From positions 5,334,501 to 5,398,500 of the forward strand of contig NC_088315.1 in NCBI RefSeq assembly GCF_910592395.1: a DNA stretch of 64,000 nucleotides. The letters are read 5' to 3'. How positions within the stretch are numbered: the stretch's first letter is position 1; the number at the start of each line of letters is the position of its first letter. The notes under the pieces were generated by a model. It saw only the letters and a list, made by a program, of their open reading frames with translations. It had not been told where the DNA came from and did not search any database. The position numbers were made by a program, and so were the translations under genes. Positions 38,314 to 49,937 of this stretch are shown here, piece after piece. The DNA is from Lineus longissimus (Eukaryota > Nemertea > Pilidiophora > Heteronemertea > Lineidae).

Positions 38314-38453
38314 GGGTGTATTCGGGTGTATTCGGGTGTATTCGACCCCCGTTCGCCAGCTTGACAACAGTGCTAACCCTTTCGAGACTCGGGAACATGT
38401 TCGCCTGTTCTCGGTCCGTTCCGGAACGGTGGAGAATACACCCGAATACACCC
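38314..38453. mobile_element. 140-bp element with GGGTGTATTC terminal inverted repeats
   Basis: Starts GGGTGTATTCGGGTGTATTC and ends with the exact inverse GAATACACCCGAATACACCC. CpG-rich interior with CGTTCCGGAACG. A diverged copy in opposite orientation lies upstream of ILRUN (9335-9450). No coding capacity. Confidence 0.8.
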
Positions 38454-38749
38454 AAGGGAAAGGCTGCCGGGTAAAATATGCAAATTAGCCATGCGCTTTT
38501 GTTGTTGTCGCACGGATGTTAAAAATGCCAAATTAAATCAGTTTAAAGACACCAGATGAATTCGATTAGTAAAAAAAATTGCATAGGGTTATTCATAAAT
38601 ATATAGTAAACAAATAGAATAGGTTCTTCACAAAAGACGGTACAGATTATGTGATGAATCAAAGCTTTTGTACTGAGCGTCTCGCATCGTCTGCAAACGT
38701 CGAGCTGCCACATGCATGAATACACACAGCAGCGCACGCACTGGTGGAA

Positions 38750-38838
38750 TGGGTGTGGCACTTTTCAAGAAGTTGTTTTTTTCTTCAGGATTAGTTGTTC
38801 ATCCTGAAAAAAAAACTTCTTGAAAAGGGCCACACCCA
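38750..38838. mobile_element. 89-bp hairpin just upstream of the first forkhead coding exon
   Basis: GGGTGTGGCACTTTTCAAGA pairs with TCTTGAAAAGGGCCACACCC. Complementarity continues through AGTT(T)n CTTCAGGAT / ATCCTGAA(A)n ACTT, leaving a loop of about nine bases (tagttgttc). It lies about 80 bp before the acceptor at 38918. Confidence 0.8.
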
Positions 38839-38928
38839 CTCCAAAACACAGAACACTATTGTTTTACAACAATTATTTTTCTCTCGCCCCATCATTGCCT
38901 TTTGCTTTCTTTAATCAGATACAGAAAG

Positions 38929-41900
38929 ATGCTGGGACAAAGACAAAGAGTGATGTCAGAACAGAGGTCTGAGGGGACTATTTTAAATGATGGCCAACAG
39001 TACTTTTCCTGGGAATGGGCTTGGGAAACTGAGGACATGGACACGTATTCAGATTTCAACTTCCATGATTATTCCAAGCCCTATCAAGAGATGGAGACAC
39101 TCTGTGGGAGCCAAGGAGAAGATCTGAGAAGTGTAGAGTGGCTCCTGGACTTCAAAATACCAAATTATTTCCCAGAGAATACGAAAACAGAAATCTCATT
39201 TCCATTGCAAAAGCTGCATGAGAGAACTGTTTCTCAGCTGCCCCTATGCTCCTCTGCTGAACCAGCATCAGATCACACATCAGATCAAAATGTAACAGGT
39301 AGGGCAGCAAATGTGTGAACATACAGTAGAACCTCTTTTTAAGGACACCCTTGGCCTTGGGACTGACAAGTGCTGTCCTTAATAGAGAAGTGTCCTGATT
39401 AGAGAGGTCAAATTGAATGGAAACAACCTGGTCTGTAGAAGGAATGAAGGTATCTTTTAGCTTTTCTCTACCGTGTTCTTGTGACTTGTGAGCGTCAGCA
39501 GATTACTGGTTATAATATTAATAAAGTCTACTGACCATAGTCTTGGAGGGAGCTCAATTAATCAGGCTAATTATAAAACATCCGCTGAATATCGGGGCTC
39601 ATTTAGTTTAGAGTTGCATTTACAGGAACGAAGCAGCACTAGCATGATGGACAGTGAGTAGCAAATATAAGAGGACACAGCGATTGTGAAATGAATGTTC
39701 CATTTCCAACTTCAGGACCATGATTCTACTCAAGTGTCAAGTATCATATTTGTTGCATCTAAATCAGCCATTCATTACCCAGTCTGGCAATTGTTCAATC
39801 AAATGAATGATTTCTTCGTGCATGTCGGTGTCAGGATAAGTACTTGTTTATCAAAATATGATTTCTTCCTTTTTTAGCTAAAACGCAAACGGAAAGTATA
39901 TGGAAGACATGCACAAGTACAGAGAAACCACCTTACAACTATAATGAGCTGATTGAACAGGCTTTACTGGACAAGGGCAAGCTAACTGTTGATGATATAT
40001 ATCAGTGGATAGCGTAAGCAACTATACTTACCGAATTGAGGTGCAGTTGTCCTCTTGACCAGTTCCACTTGCATCCTGTTTGTGCTCCTGTCGAGTCCTT
40101 AACAGTCAAGCCATCTTTTCTGCATCCTTTTGTGGGCACCACAGCCAGAGAAACACTCGCATTATGGAAATTAGTACATGTACTGGTCCCAAATTGGTCA
40201 TTTCCACATCGTGATACTGGTAATCTTCAAGGGTCTGGCCCAAGTTCAACTTCATGGTAGTCTGCCCATTGCCTGTAGTTGACAATGTTATTTTGCGGTT
40301 TCAGGAGCAGATTTCCGTATTACAAGTTAAAAGACCCACAATGGAAGGTATGCTTTGATGTATTTTAAATTATGCAAACACAACTGTTAGAGGGGAAAGT
40401 GTGGTGTCTGGTTGGATGTAAGAATCTTTTTCAAATATCAACACACCAGTAAATTGCAAGTTCGTAATTTTATTTGTAATGTTAGACTGATACATGAAAT
40501 AATTTGAGAAGAGCTCGATCCCCTGCTGAAAATTTGAATTGTGGCTGTCCCAAGGGTCCGATTGGGTGTAGGTTTTATGATTTCACATTATCACACTTGA
40601 TACTGAACCAAACACTTGAGGTCCATCACTCTTTCATGTCTTTCATTTACAGGGATGCATCAGACATAGATTGTCTGTCAACAAAGCATTTGTCAAAGTG
40701 GAGAAAGTGGGCAAGTGTCATCTGTGGACATACCAGGAGCATGAACGGACCAAGCCTGCAACAGCAACATGTACAATGAAACACATAAAAAACCATTGGG
40801 TAATTACGTAATCTAGTTGGTACTAAGTGGCGTGTTACCCTAGTTCCACAAAGCCCTTGTTCAAGAGCCTTGCAGCTCTGTGGTTGTGAATTACTGTGAT
40901 TGTCTCTACAAATTGCCATCATTATTGATGACACTAAGACAGGACACAATTTCCGTTAGATAATATTGTGGATGTCATTCCATCTATGGGCTTAAGTAGA
41001 TATCCGAAGATATGTGATTTGTCGATAATTGTATACCCGATCTGACAATGCAATTTCTAATGAGGATAATAACTGTCTTTCATGAACCAGTATTGACATT
41101 AGAGAGGTTGAGATTTTGATCTGAGAGTGATCGCAAACGAGTCAAACTGTTTCATTACATTTCTGACAACTGATAATGCAATATATGTCTTCAAAATGCC
41201 ACCTTGTCCTCTGATCAGAATCTGAACCTTTCTAATCTACAGCCTCGGAATACGGAGATGGACCCCCCTACTTACTATCATATTCTACTTTAATCATCTA
41301 ATGCCAAGACTAAAAGGGTAGACAGGGATATTCAGCTGCGAGAGCAGGGGAAAAAGTCCCAGGGACATGCTATTAAACAGCACTTTCAGCCAACGTGCAC
41401 AGCCCAATCTGCCCTCAGTAGTTTGGAAATATAATCCCACCACCCAATAGCCTTTACCTGTTTTGACACATTTCCTTTTTCTTGTAGAAAAAACAGAAGC
41501 TCGCCGAGCTAGAAATTGCAAACAAGCAAATTGAAAGCATAGAAAACACACCAACACGACCAATGGCAAAGAAAAAAGTGGAAGCCAAACTGGGAAAGAA
41601 TGGAGATAAAGCGAGGGTTCCATTAAGGGAAATCTTTGTAAACACAAAGAAACATAACATTAAATTGAAAGTAAGGCCAACATGCGATCATCGAACTCTG
41701 CAGACACCAGAGCTGACAACCATCGATGCCAGTCCACTTCAGCTAAAATGTTCTCCAGCATCCAGTCCAGATATCTTAGGTTTTCACATGACATCAAATG
41801 TGACGTCCAATGTTAGCGTACCTGAACAGGAGGAAGAGCGAATTTTCAGTCCACTTGAAAAGGAAGACAGGCCAGCTCTTCCCATGCAGATGGACATGAA

Positions 41901-44448
41901 CTCCTGTCGGGTGTTATCGACTAAAACTCTGCCACCAAATATAAGTGCTCTGTTGGATGCAGATAGTAGTAAGTCAGAATACATATATGTCTTTATTAGG
42001 CTGATAGCAAAGTGACGGTAACAGGTATTACCACCGACTCCACCTCGCAACATGTGTCAATGAATAAACTTTGTTGTTGGAGGTCAATTCCTCTAGGTCA
42101 TATCCCTCAAAGTGCTCTAAATCATGCCCAGTGGTATACATGGTGCTCGGAACATCTAACGTCTTCTTTCTCTCTAAATATTACCAACTCTTTATTTATT
42201 CTTGATATTACCCATAGAGAAAGTGTTGACAGATTTTATGGAATCTTGGTAATTAAATGGGGTATACAGTATGTGTAAGCTGAAGGAAAAACTTATCTCT
42301 GAATGAAAAAAACCATACCCCAGATAAAAAATCCCCATTAAAACTGCACTGTCACCAGATAAACCAGTAACATGCGAGACAGCAATCACACTATTAACCA
42401 GGAGACAGCCCTTCCTGCGTGGAAGCAATATTCTGCTCGGGTGAACACTGAGCCTGATGAATAAAATGGTTCATTTCGTCTTCTCACTGCAATCAGAGGA
42501 GGCAACCTGAGCATTAACTGGATAAGGTGCCGACTCGCATCCCAATTTCTCTGTGTTGTAAATTTTTATGCTACTCATTTTGTGCATTCTTCACTTTGGG
42601 TGTCAAAGCGAGAAATATTGTTAGTATAATTTGCCAACTGGCACAAACTCAACAAAAATAATAATATGTTTTGACTTCAAAATATTCAAGTTGGAGTTCT
42701 ACCATTGGGGTAAATCATAAAACCAGGCTTTAGGTCAGGCAACACTTTACCAACAGTGTTTTCAACAATTCACTAAACTTAATTGAAATTGGACTTGGAG
42801 CAGACTGTGTTAGAGAACTGTCTAACATATGTCTAAGCTGATTTTCAAAAGTGTTCATGATCTGCACATATTAGCTGTATTGTATTGTTGCTGTGCTACC
42901 AACAAATTGGTAGCTTTATCAAACCGAGCACATAAAGCTTCAGGCTGATGTCCACCATTCACCTTTTTACAGCAGTAGAAAGAATAATTGACATGCAAAG
43001 ACCCATTTCTGTATTTTTTGCGAATTATAGTTATAGGCTAAACCTTGCATGTTGACAAATTGACAGAGCAGGAGATGATTGATGTGTCGTTTTTGTCATC
43101 AGAAAAAGGAGTGGCTATTGATGCAAAGGGTGCAAGTAAATAGGACTTGGCGGAAAATAATTCAGCAACATTTATTTATGGAGATTCGTCATGTAATCGC
43201 AAAGAGGTGCATTTCAGTACTGGGTAGTAAAATAACGTGGTGGTCCAATCATGGCTACTGCAGCAATAAATGAAAACTATCCCAACATTTTACAAAAAGT
43301 TTGTTTCAATACCTCCAAAAGATGCTAGTGCAATCAAGTAAGACTTCTGTGGTGGATCGAAAGGCGCCCCAAAAATTGCTGCTTTCAGATGTAAAAGAGG
43401 GGCGTATGCCTCCCCATAAATCAATTACTGGACTTGGTCAAATCAGTTTTATGGTCGTATTGTTTAATACAAATGTGCAGGAAATTGGCGACTGGCTAAA
43501 GCAAAACTGATCAAGTATATCACTAACTTGCTGTTTACAAAACATGGTTTTTGATAAAAGTAAACTTACCAGTAGGTTTTTGGAAGGCTCTGGAAAAGAA
43601 ATAGGTTTACAATTTGCCAAGGGCGATAGCCGGAACTAAAGTCTAAATGTATTCATTATTTTACTTAATACAATACAAAACTGATCCATATCCATCCTAT
43701 ACCCCAAAGAAACTAAATGTTAAATGTCATAACCCGTATTGCAATTTACCGAGTGAATTCTAACTTCCCCAAACAAGTGTTTTGTGTTGAAAGACTTTGA
43801 ATACAGAGTAAGGAATTCCATTAGTATAAACTGGTCATGTGAAACAGACAAAAGATTGATTGACAACTGAACCCAGAGGATTGAGCTAGTGACAGACAAT
43901 TTTGATATTTTATACCTTTTAATCTTCATTCGCTTGGAGAGAATGAAGCCCAAAACATGATAACCCTAAGTAAATTTCAACTATGAGATTCCATCAGAAG
44001 TCTGATGTTAATAGCTATGTCTATTTGAAGCATGACGGATGAATTAGGACAGGAAATAATTTGATAAAGGGATGTAGCTCGATCATTCATAGTCTGTTAA
44101 TTCAAGTTGACAAGGGGGTACACATATAGAATGTAGGCACAATTTCCTGATTTTTCAGCAACCCATTTGTACACATGTGTACCAGGCGACTCTCTTCTGT
44201 GTGTGTATGCAAAAGTATATGAGGATGCATTGATTTTTGATTGCTTACTGCAACACTGTCATTGTGTTTTCGTCATTTCAGCATTTTTGAACCCAATATC
44301 TTTCCGGGAAGTCATTGTAGAGTCTGGCCTCTTGGATGATCCACCAAGCACAAGGACCATGTCAGTCATTCCGAACCCACAGTTTCAAGCCCCTGTCGAT
44401 GAAATAGACACAACTCAACTTTTCAGTGAACTTCTTGTGATGAACTGA
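38929..44448 (+). CDS. Divergent forkhead-box transcription factor, six coding exons
   Basis: The coding exons are 38929-39298, 39878-40013, 40305-40347, 40653-40799, 41488-41968 and 44282-44448. All are GT-AG with compatible phases, giving 447 residues. The forkhead domain spans ~140-225: KPPYNYNELIEQAL, then IYQWIASRFPYYK, WKGCIRHRLSVNKAFVKV and a short wing ending GKCHLWTY. An N-terminal LRSVEWLLDF resembles the L..L.WL motif before the domain in FoxJ1, FoxN and FoxM proteins. After the domain come a basic/helical stretch (KKQKLAELEIANKQIE) and an acidic C-terminus (DTTQLFSELL), possibly an activation segment. The recognition helix has Gly for the usual Asn and Arg for the Asn/Ser after the conserved His. 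The start is the first ATG after an acceptor-like CTTTCTTTAATCAG (ending 38918), so a 5' noncoding exon is likely. The subfamily is unresolved: WK and the wing resemble FoxN/FoxM/FoxJ2-3. Confidence 0.82.
39322..39418. mobile_element. Dispersed repeat of the AACCTCT...TTAAGGACAC family, copy 1
   Basis: TAGAACCTCTTTTTAAGGAC, ACCCTTGG, GTCCTTAATAGAGAAGTGTC and AGAGAGGTC are shared with 45972-46147. It lies in intron 1 of the forkhead gene, directly after the donor site, and is more degenerate than copy 2. Confidence 0.65.
41969..44281 (+). other. Large last intron of the forkhead gene
   Basis: This 2.3-kb intron runs from GTAAGT to CATTTCAG. No nested gene was recognised. Open frames of up to about 90 codons on either strand lack family features. 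Confidence 0.6.
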
Positions 44449-45629
44449 TATTGTTACTTAAGAAGACAGGGCTGGACCTGACTCCAGGGGCATTCTCAAG
44501 GACTGATACAAGTTGGCCTTTATGAGGCCCTTTTGACATACACACATTGGTAAATGCTTAGATCTTGTATTGCCAATCTGACTAAGACCGTAAAATCAGA
44601 GATGTACTACAGAAGACATTTTATTTCACATAATCCCTTAAACATTACAAGTGTTCTGGGAGAACATGATTTTTTTCTTCATTTATAATATCACATTATC
44701 AGAAGTGCTGATTATTAACTCCAGGATTCATTTTCAACAGTCTTAAGTATGTAATAAGTACTGGTATCATCTAGTTTTGATTGGAAATTTAATAGGTACG
44801 GTATCTGACAGCGGTGTTCATGTACTAATACTATGCTCCTGTACAAAAGCAATCAGTGGAACATTGGCGCAGCTGTACCTGCATGTAACATGATATGTTT
44901 TTTGCTCAGACAGAAATGCAAAGATATAGTCAAAGAAAGTACAAAGGATTTTGTTTCTGCAGTGAAGCAATTAGCTATTATCAGTATCTTTTCTGTTTTT
45001 CAATGACTCAAATACTGACATTTTAGAGAAGTATTTTATTGTTCAGTGTAGCATCTTTTAGGTTTTGACGACTGGGAAAATTTTCAGAACAAAATACTTT
45101 TTAGCATGGCAGTACGTAAGCTCTTGTGATATGTTTTTGTCAGCCAAGACAAAAATTTGAAAGTATAGAATATGCTAACCTGTCAATTAGTTCAAAACAA
45201 ATATGTAGATATAAAACGTATGTATATGCAATGTAAAGGTTCACAGTTGATAAAGAGAATTTGTTTGCTTGCAATTTTATAGAACTTAGTGTTTTTCTAT
45301 ACTTTGTACATTTTGCCCAAATGCAGAGGAATGTGTCTTTGACCCACTTCACTAAGTAGTTACCAAAATGGATGTTTGCAAAGCCAGCACAAGTGGCAGG
45401 TATGAGCAGACCTGAAACCTTGCTTTGACATTTAGTACCTTTATAAACTTCAATATCTATATGAGTTCATGAATCAAAACCTCGTAAGTCAAAATGTTGA
45501 TTTGGCAGCACAGTGGCTCTTTGAAAAAACTTCGGCATTTTTCGATCTGACTTTGGTTAGAGGCTGTTAGCAGTGACTTCTCAGCTAGTGCTACTTTGAC
45601 AAAAACGCAGATCAATTAGTGCCCACCAA

Positions 45630-45679
45630 CATGCAATAGCCAAGCTCACCATGCAATAGCCAAGCTCACCATGCAATGG
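45630..45679. repeat. Short tandem duplication, 20-bp unit
   Basis: CATGCAATAGCCAAGCTCAC occurs twice in a row (45630-45649 and 45650-45669), followed by a partial third copy (CATGCAATGG). Confidence 0.9.
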
Positions 45680-45971
45680 AGATGATTGACGGATGTGATT
45701 ATAGATGTCATTTTCTTGGCTCTGTCCCACACAATAAGATTAATCAAGTCCTAATTAATAGCAAAGGGGTAAAAAGTTCTCTTAATGAGCACCACAAAAC
45801 CCAGTAATAGAGAAATGTTGCATGCTGATAAGAAGAACAATGAGATTTATGATTATGCTCCCAAGAGGCCGAGGGTTGCTTGCCACATACATGAACCTCC
45901 TCGGTCAAGGTAACAGTATGTTTATATGCCCCTAGGATATGCAACTGCTGTTAATAGCTCATTATGTAAAT

Positions 45972-46147
45972 AGAGTGGAACCTCCCTTAGCGGATACCTC
46001 TAATAAGGACACCCTCTCTATTAAGGACACTTGTTATGTTCCCAAATTGGTTGTCTTCATTGATTTTGACATCTAATCAGGAAACCTCCCTTTAAAAGAC
46101 ATCATTTGTCAGTTCCGAGGGTGTTCTTAATAGAGAGGTTCTACAGT
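45972..46147. mobile_element. Dispersed repeat of the AACCTCT...TTAAGGACAC family, copy 2
   Basis: It starts GAGTGGAACCTCCCTTAGCG and ends with the near-inverse CTTAATAGAGAGGTTCTACA. CTCTCTATTAAGGACAC lies inside. The terminal inverted repeats with no coding capacity fit a MITE of about 175 bp. Similar sequences are, to my knowledge, common in marine invertebrate genomes. Confidence 0.7.
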
Positions 46148-49100
46148 AGTATCAACCTTAATCAGTGAGAAAGAGCTTGCCAATATTCACATTGGCGCCA
46201 GAAAATACGATTTCGCCGATCTTGAATATGATGCAGAAGTTCTTCACACAAGAAGATCCATACATTGATTAACCTGCGTTAGTGATCCATTGAACGTCGT
46301 TTGATTCAATAGTACCACTTTGATCATGTTGGCTTGTAATCTCGCGCCATAAATTGATAGTAATATCACTTGTATCCATCGTAAGACCTTGTCCATTTCA
46401 AAATTGGAGAAGATAGAGTCTTGAAATCGATATGAACTTGGGGATTGGTGCAAGGAATTAAACTGAGATTGAATTGATGAAGGAGATTGGAAAGTTGCCG
46501 ATTGAAGCCGTATAATGATTGCTCACTGGTTGTTGAACCATCCCTCTCATGAGTTTAGAAGCTGGCATAAATTCCAATCAACAGCGACTAAATTTAATTT
46601 GAAGGCTACACCACATGCTAACAATATTCAAGTCAGCAATGACAATTATAGATGTCATAAACATGATGAAGAACACATCATAAAATTGAGGTGAAAGTGT
46701 CAAATGAAAGTTGTGGATCTGGGGCTAGATGGCTGAACAAAAACACCTGTCAGCCTAAGGTTAAAAGATTGCAACAATTTCTATACATGATTCAAATGTA
46801 AACACAATGATAAGGCTGAGCCAATAGTGACTCTTTTCAGCTTGGAAATGCAACTTTCTCCAATCGAATTCAATTCATGATACCTGAATCCTTTATGTCT
46901 GCTTGTCTGCTTCACAAAGATGGTTAAAGGCCGTCTATCTAGAAATGTCAAGACTGTTTCGATGAAACTGCCTAATACGATTAAATCAATCACTCATATG
47001 AAAGACAAATTAAATTTTACAGTAACCAACTCGCATATCACAGACTGGAAATGTTCCTAACAAGCAAATTATCACCACTTTAAAGCTGGATAGCAAAATC
47101 AATAGATATGACTAGGCAAAGAGGATTTGGAAGCAATTTGATGGAAGTCTCAAGTTTAACAGGTTTAGCAGTAATTTGATGGGCATTACATTAGTAGCAC
47201 TCTGCACTTTCACCATGTTCACTATAAAGGCTTATGTTAAAAAGGTGATATCTCAGTCATCTCATAAGATCATCAAAAAGTTTTCACATTTCCTCACAAT
47301 TTATCCCAAACGCACCAAATTGTTGTCACAATTACTGCAGAAATCATGAATGTTGCAAAGAATTGGTGAAATTACGAGGTTCTATCTCCATGGATTTGAT
47401 GTTTAATGGACTGTTAACATCAACCAAATGGAAATGAACAGACAAATTTCTTCAAAAAGTCAAAATTATATCATTAAGGAAAAGGCAATGGTTTGTCTGC
47501 ATACAGTGTGTGAAAATCCAAAGGCAATAGTTCATCAACTCAAGCCACATTATGTCATACAGTGGCATCAAATTGCAATGCAACCTAGAATTTCCAGAAT
47601 GTGCTAACAAAGTTGTGGAACACAAACCAGTACAAGAGCCTGGAGTCAATGGCTAAACAATTCCTTATCATGTTTCCATCATCCACATTGCATGAGGTTT
47701 CATCAAGAAATGTTATTATGTCATTGCAAATGCGTCAATCGGGAAACCGTCAAGGCAAGAGGTATGCCAATATCCCCTCAAGAAACAGTAGCCAAGGAAT
47801 AACTTTTTGACTGTAGCAGTGAAAGACCAGAAGTCTGCCAACTACTTCTTATTGAGTTAGGGATAAGTGGTGGTGTTGGATAACCCGGTCTTTGATTTCT
47901 CGTCATGCTCATAGGGGTGACCTTGGGTGGAATGACACTTGTGAAAATCTAATGCCAGTTGGTTAGGTTAACAGCTATGTCAAGCAGACTCCTAGAGAAT
48001 GATCAGAGAATGGCAGACTGTTTCTCAGACATAAGCCTCAATAGCAACAAGTGTTTTGGCCATTCTCAGAGAACATACTACCTGAACACAGATTTTCAAT
48101 CAGACAATGGTTTGCTAATAATCATACAATCTGAGATCCAAGTTTATTTCTGATTTCTGATTACATGGATTGATATGTGAAGTGAACAACACATGTTTTC
48201 AATCATGATGATGATATAACAAAACATTATCTTCTGAAATTATAAACTAATTATTGAAAATTACATACATCTGTTGAGAAATCACAAATTCATGATAACC
48301 TCCCAACATTAGTGCAGTCAACACACCGGCAAAGGCTTAGTATAAAACAACTGAACCGCTTGTCACAATTTTGTTTCTGCTCATTTCTAGTTTTTGATAA
48401 ATGCTTCAAGCCATATAATGTTATCGGAATACTCAACATTTACATTGTAATTACATCAGTAAAATCTTTATAGACCTTGGGGCTTTTTTAAACAAGAAAA
48501 AACCTGCCTTTTAATGTGAGTGAATTAAAAGAACGTCACACCAAACTTCATCGGCATACCGTCTCGATGATAGAGTAGATGAAGCACCATGTCTAACTTT
48601 TTTTGGAAAATTTTCTATCTGCCTAAGGTTATATAATATAAGTTGTCAGTAAATTAAGTTCTGATAAAAAATTGCTAATTCAACTAATATCTGTTGCTTA
48701 GAATCCTCTTACCCACCCTTACATTTCGTCGCATGTAAAACAGCTGATAAAGCCAACACTTATCATAGCTACAGGAAAATCTGTCAGTCATTATTATAGT
48801 AAATGATCGCCTGCCTGGGATATGATTTCGTTAAGTTTATGATAAACAACACCAGTTCATCACCAATTCTGTAATGTAGCTCACCAAGTCATTAATAATT
48901 CAATTGACTGTAAAACCATTGATCCAAATGGCGACAAAAATGTTTAAGAATGTCATCAAAATGTCAAATGAATAATTACAATAAGGTAAGCTTAGATCAG
49001 TTTTAGGTTTCTTTTCCAAATCCAGGCCGTTTCATGCCGAAACGAAGAATCATTGACAAGTATTTGATTACATTTACCGGTAGTTTTGCTGGCAAATAAT

Positions 49101-49499
49101 TCATCAGGTGATGTAGTGATTAGTTCCTAAATTCAAAATTCAAAAATCAAACAGAAGTTAAACAAATATTTCTAGGAAAATGTCACGGTTTTGTCGACAA
49201 TGCTAGATAGAATTTCATGTCTGTAAATTTACATTTGCTTGAATTGTTATAACAGCTGAAAACGTTTTGATTAAGCGATGATTGGAATGCTTTAATGTAT
49301 GGCATGGATGGAGAGAGTTTAAAACATTTAAGTCTTGCTGTAAAAAGTATAAAGAAAATGATAATTTGATCCTACACATAATGATTATCAAGACTTTTCA
49401 TGAAACCCATCCTAGTTCCTGACGTGATGATGAGCTCCAAAAAGCACCATATTAACTCTTCTACAATTCTACAATTCTATAACTTATATTCAATTCCAG

Positions 49500-49505
49500 T
49501 TTATT
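49500..49505 (-). terminator. Candidate ADA2 poly(A) signal
   Basis: TTTATT on + (AATAAA on -) lies 433 bp beyond the ADA2 stop codon. A TTTAAT (ATTAAA) variant near 49576 is an alternative. Assigned by position only. Confidence 0.45.
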
Positions 49506-49937
49506 TAGACAAAAATGTCTTGTCAGAGATTGCATTTTTAGACAAACATCATTGTCCTCAATCATGACAATAAATTTTAATTCCATGATGAGCCAAAGAA
49601 AATCAGTGAAACCAGATTGACAACTATTATGAACTCAGTGGGTTTAAGAGTACTTCTTATTGAATAACCCAAATCAATTCCATCCTAATTCTATTTGACA
49701 AAACTTCTGCCATTTCTTCTGATGAGTGTCTGGGTTAAAAAAGTTGACCGAAAACATCATTTTCAAGGCTTAATTTCCAGAATTTCTCACATGGAATGAA
49801 ATGTAATGGAGAATCATGACAATTCTAATGCAAAGTATCTGATTATTACTACATGATAAGGTCAAAATCTAGTCTCATTCTGCAGTGCCAATGAATAGAA
49901 TGTGTAACATCATGAACATGATCTAATCCATGACTTC

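Larger units (their letters stand above)
44449..49499. other. Unassigned region between the forkhead gene and ADA2
   Basis: About 5 kb without a recognisable exon. It should contain the forkhead 3' UTR, but no unambiguous poly(A) signal was assigned. Open frames are at most about 70 codons and none shows domain similarity. Confidence 0.45.

Noticed and set aside
44167-44281. Extension of the last forkhead exon upstream to 44167
   Set aside because: The frame is open, but a good acceptor (TTTCGTCATTTCAG) at 44281 joins in phase with the previous exon. The upstream part reads as intron.
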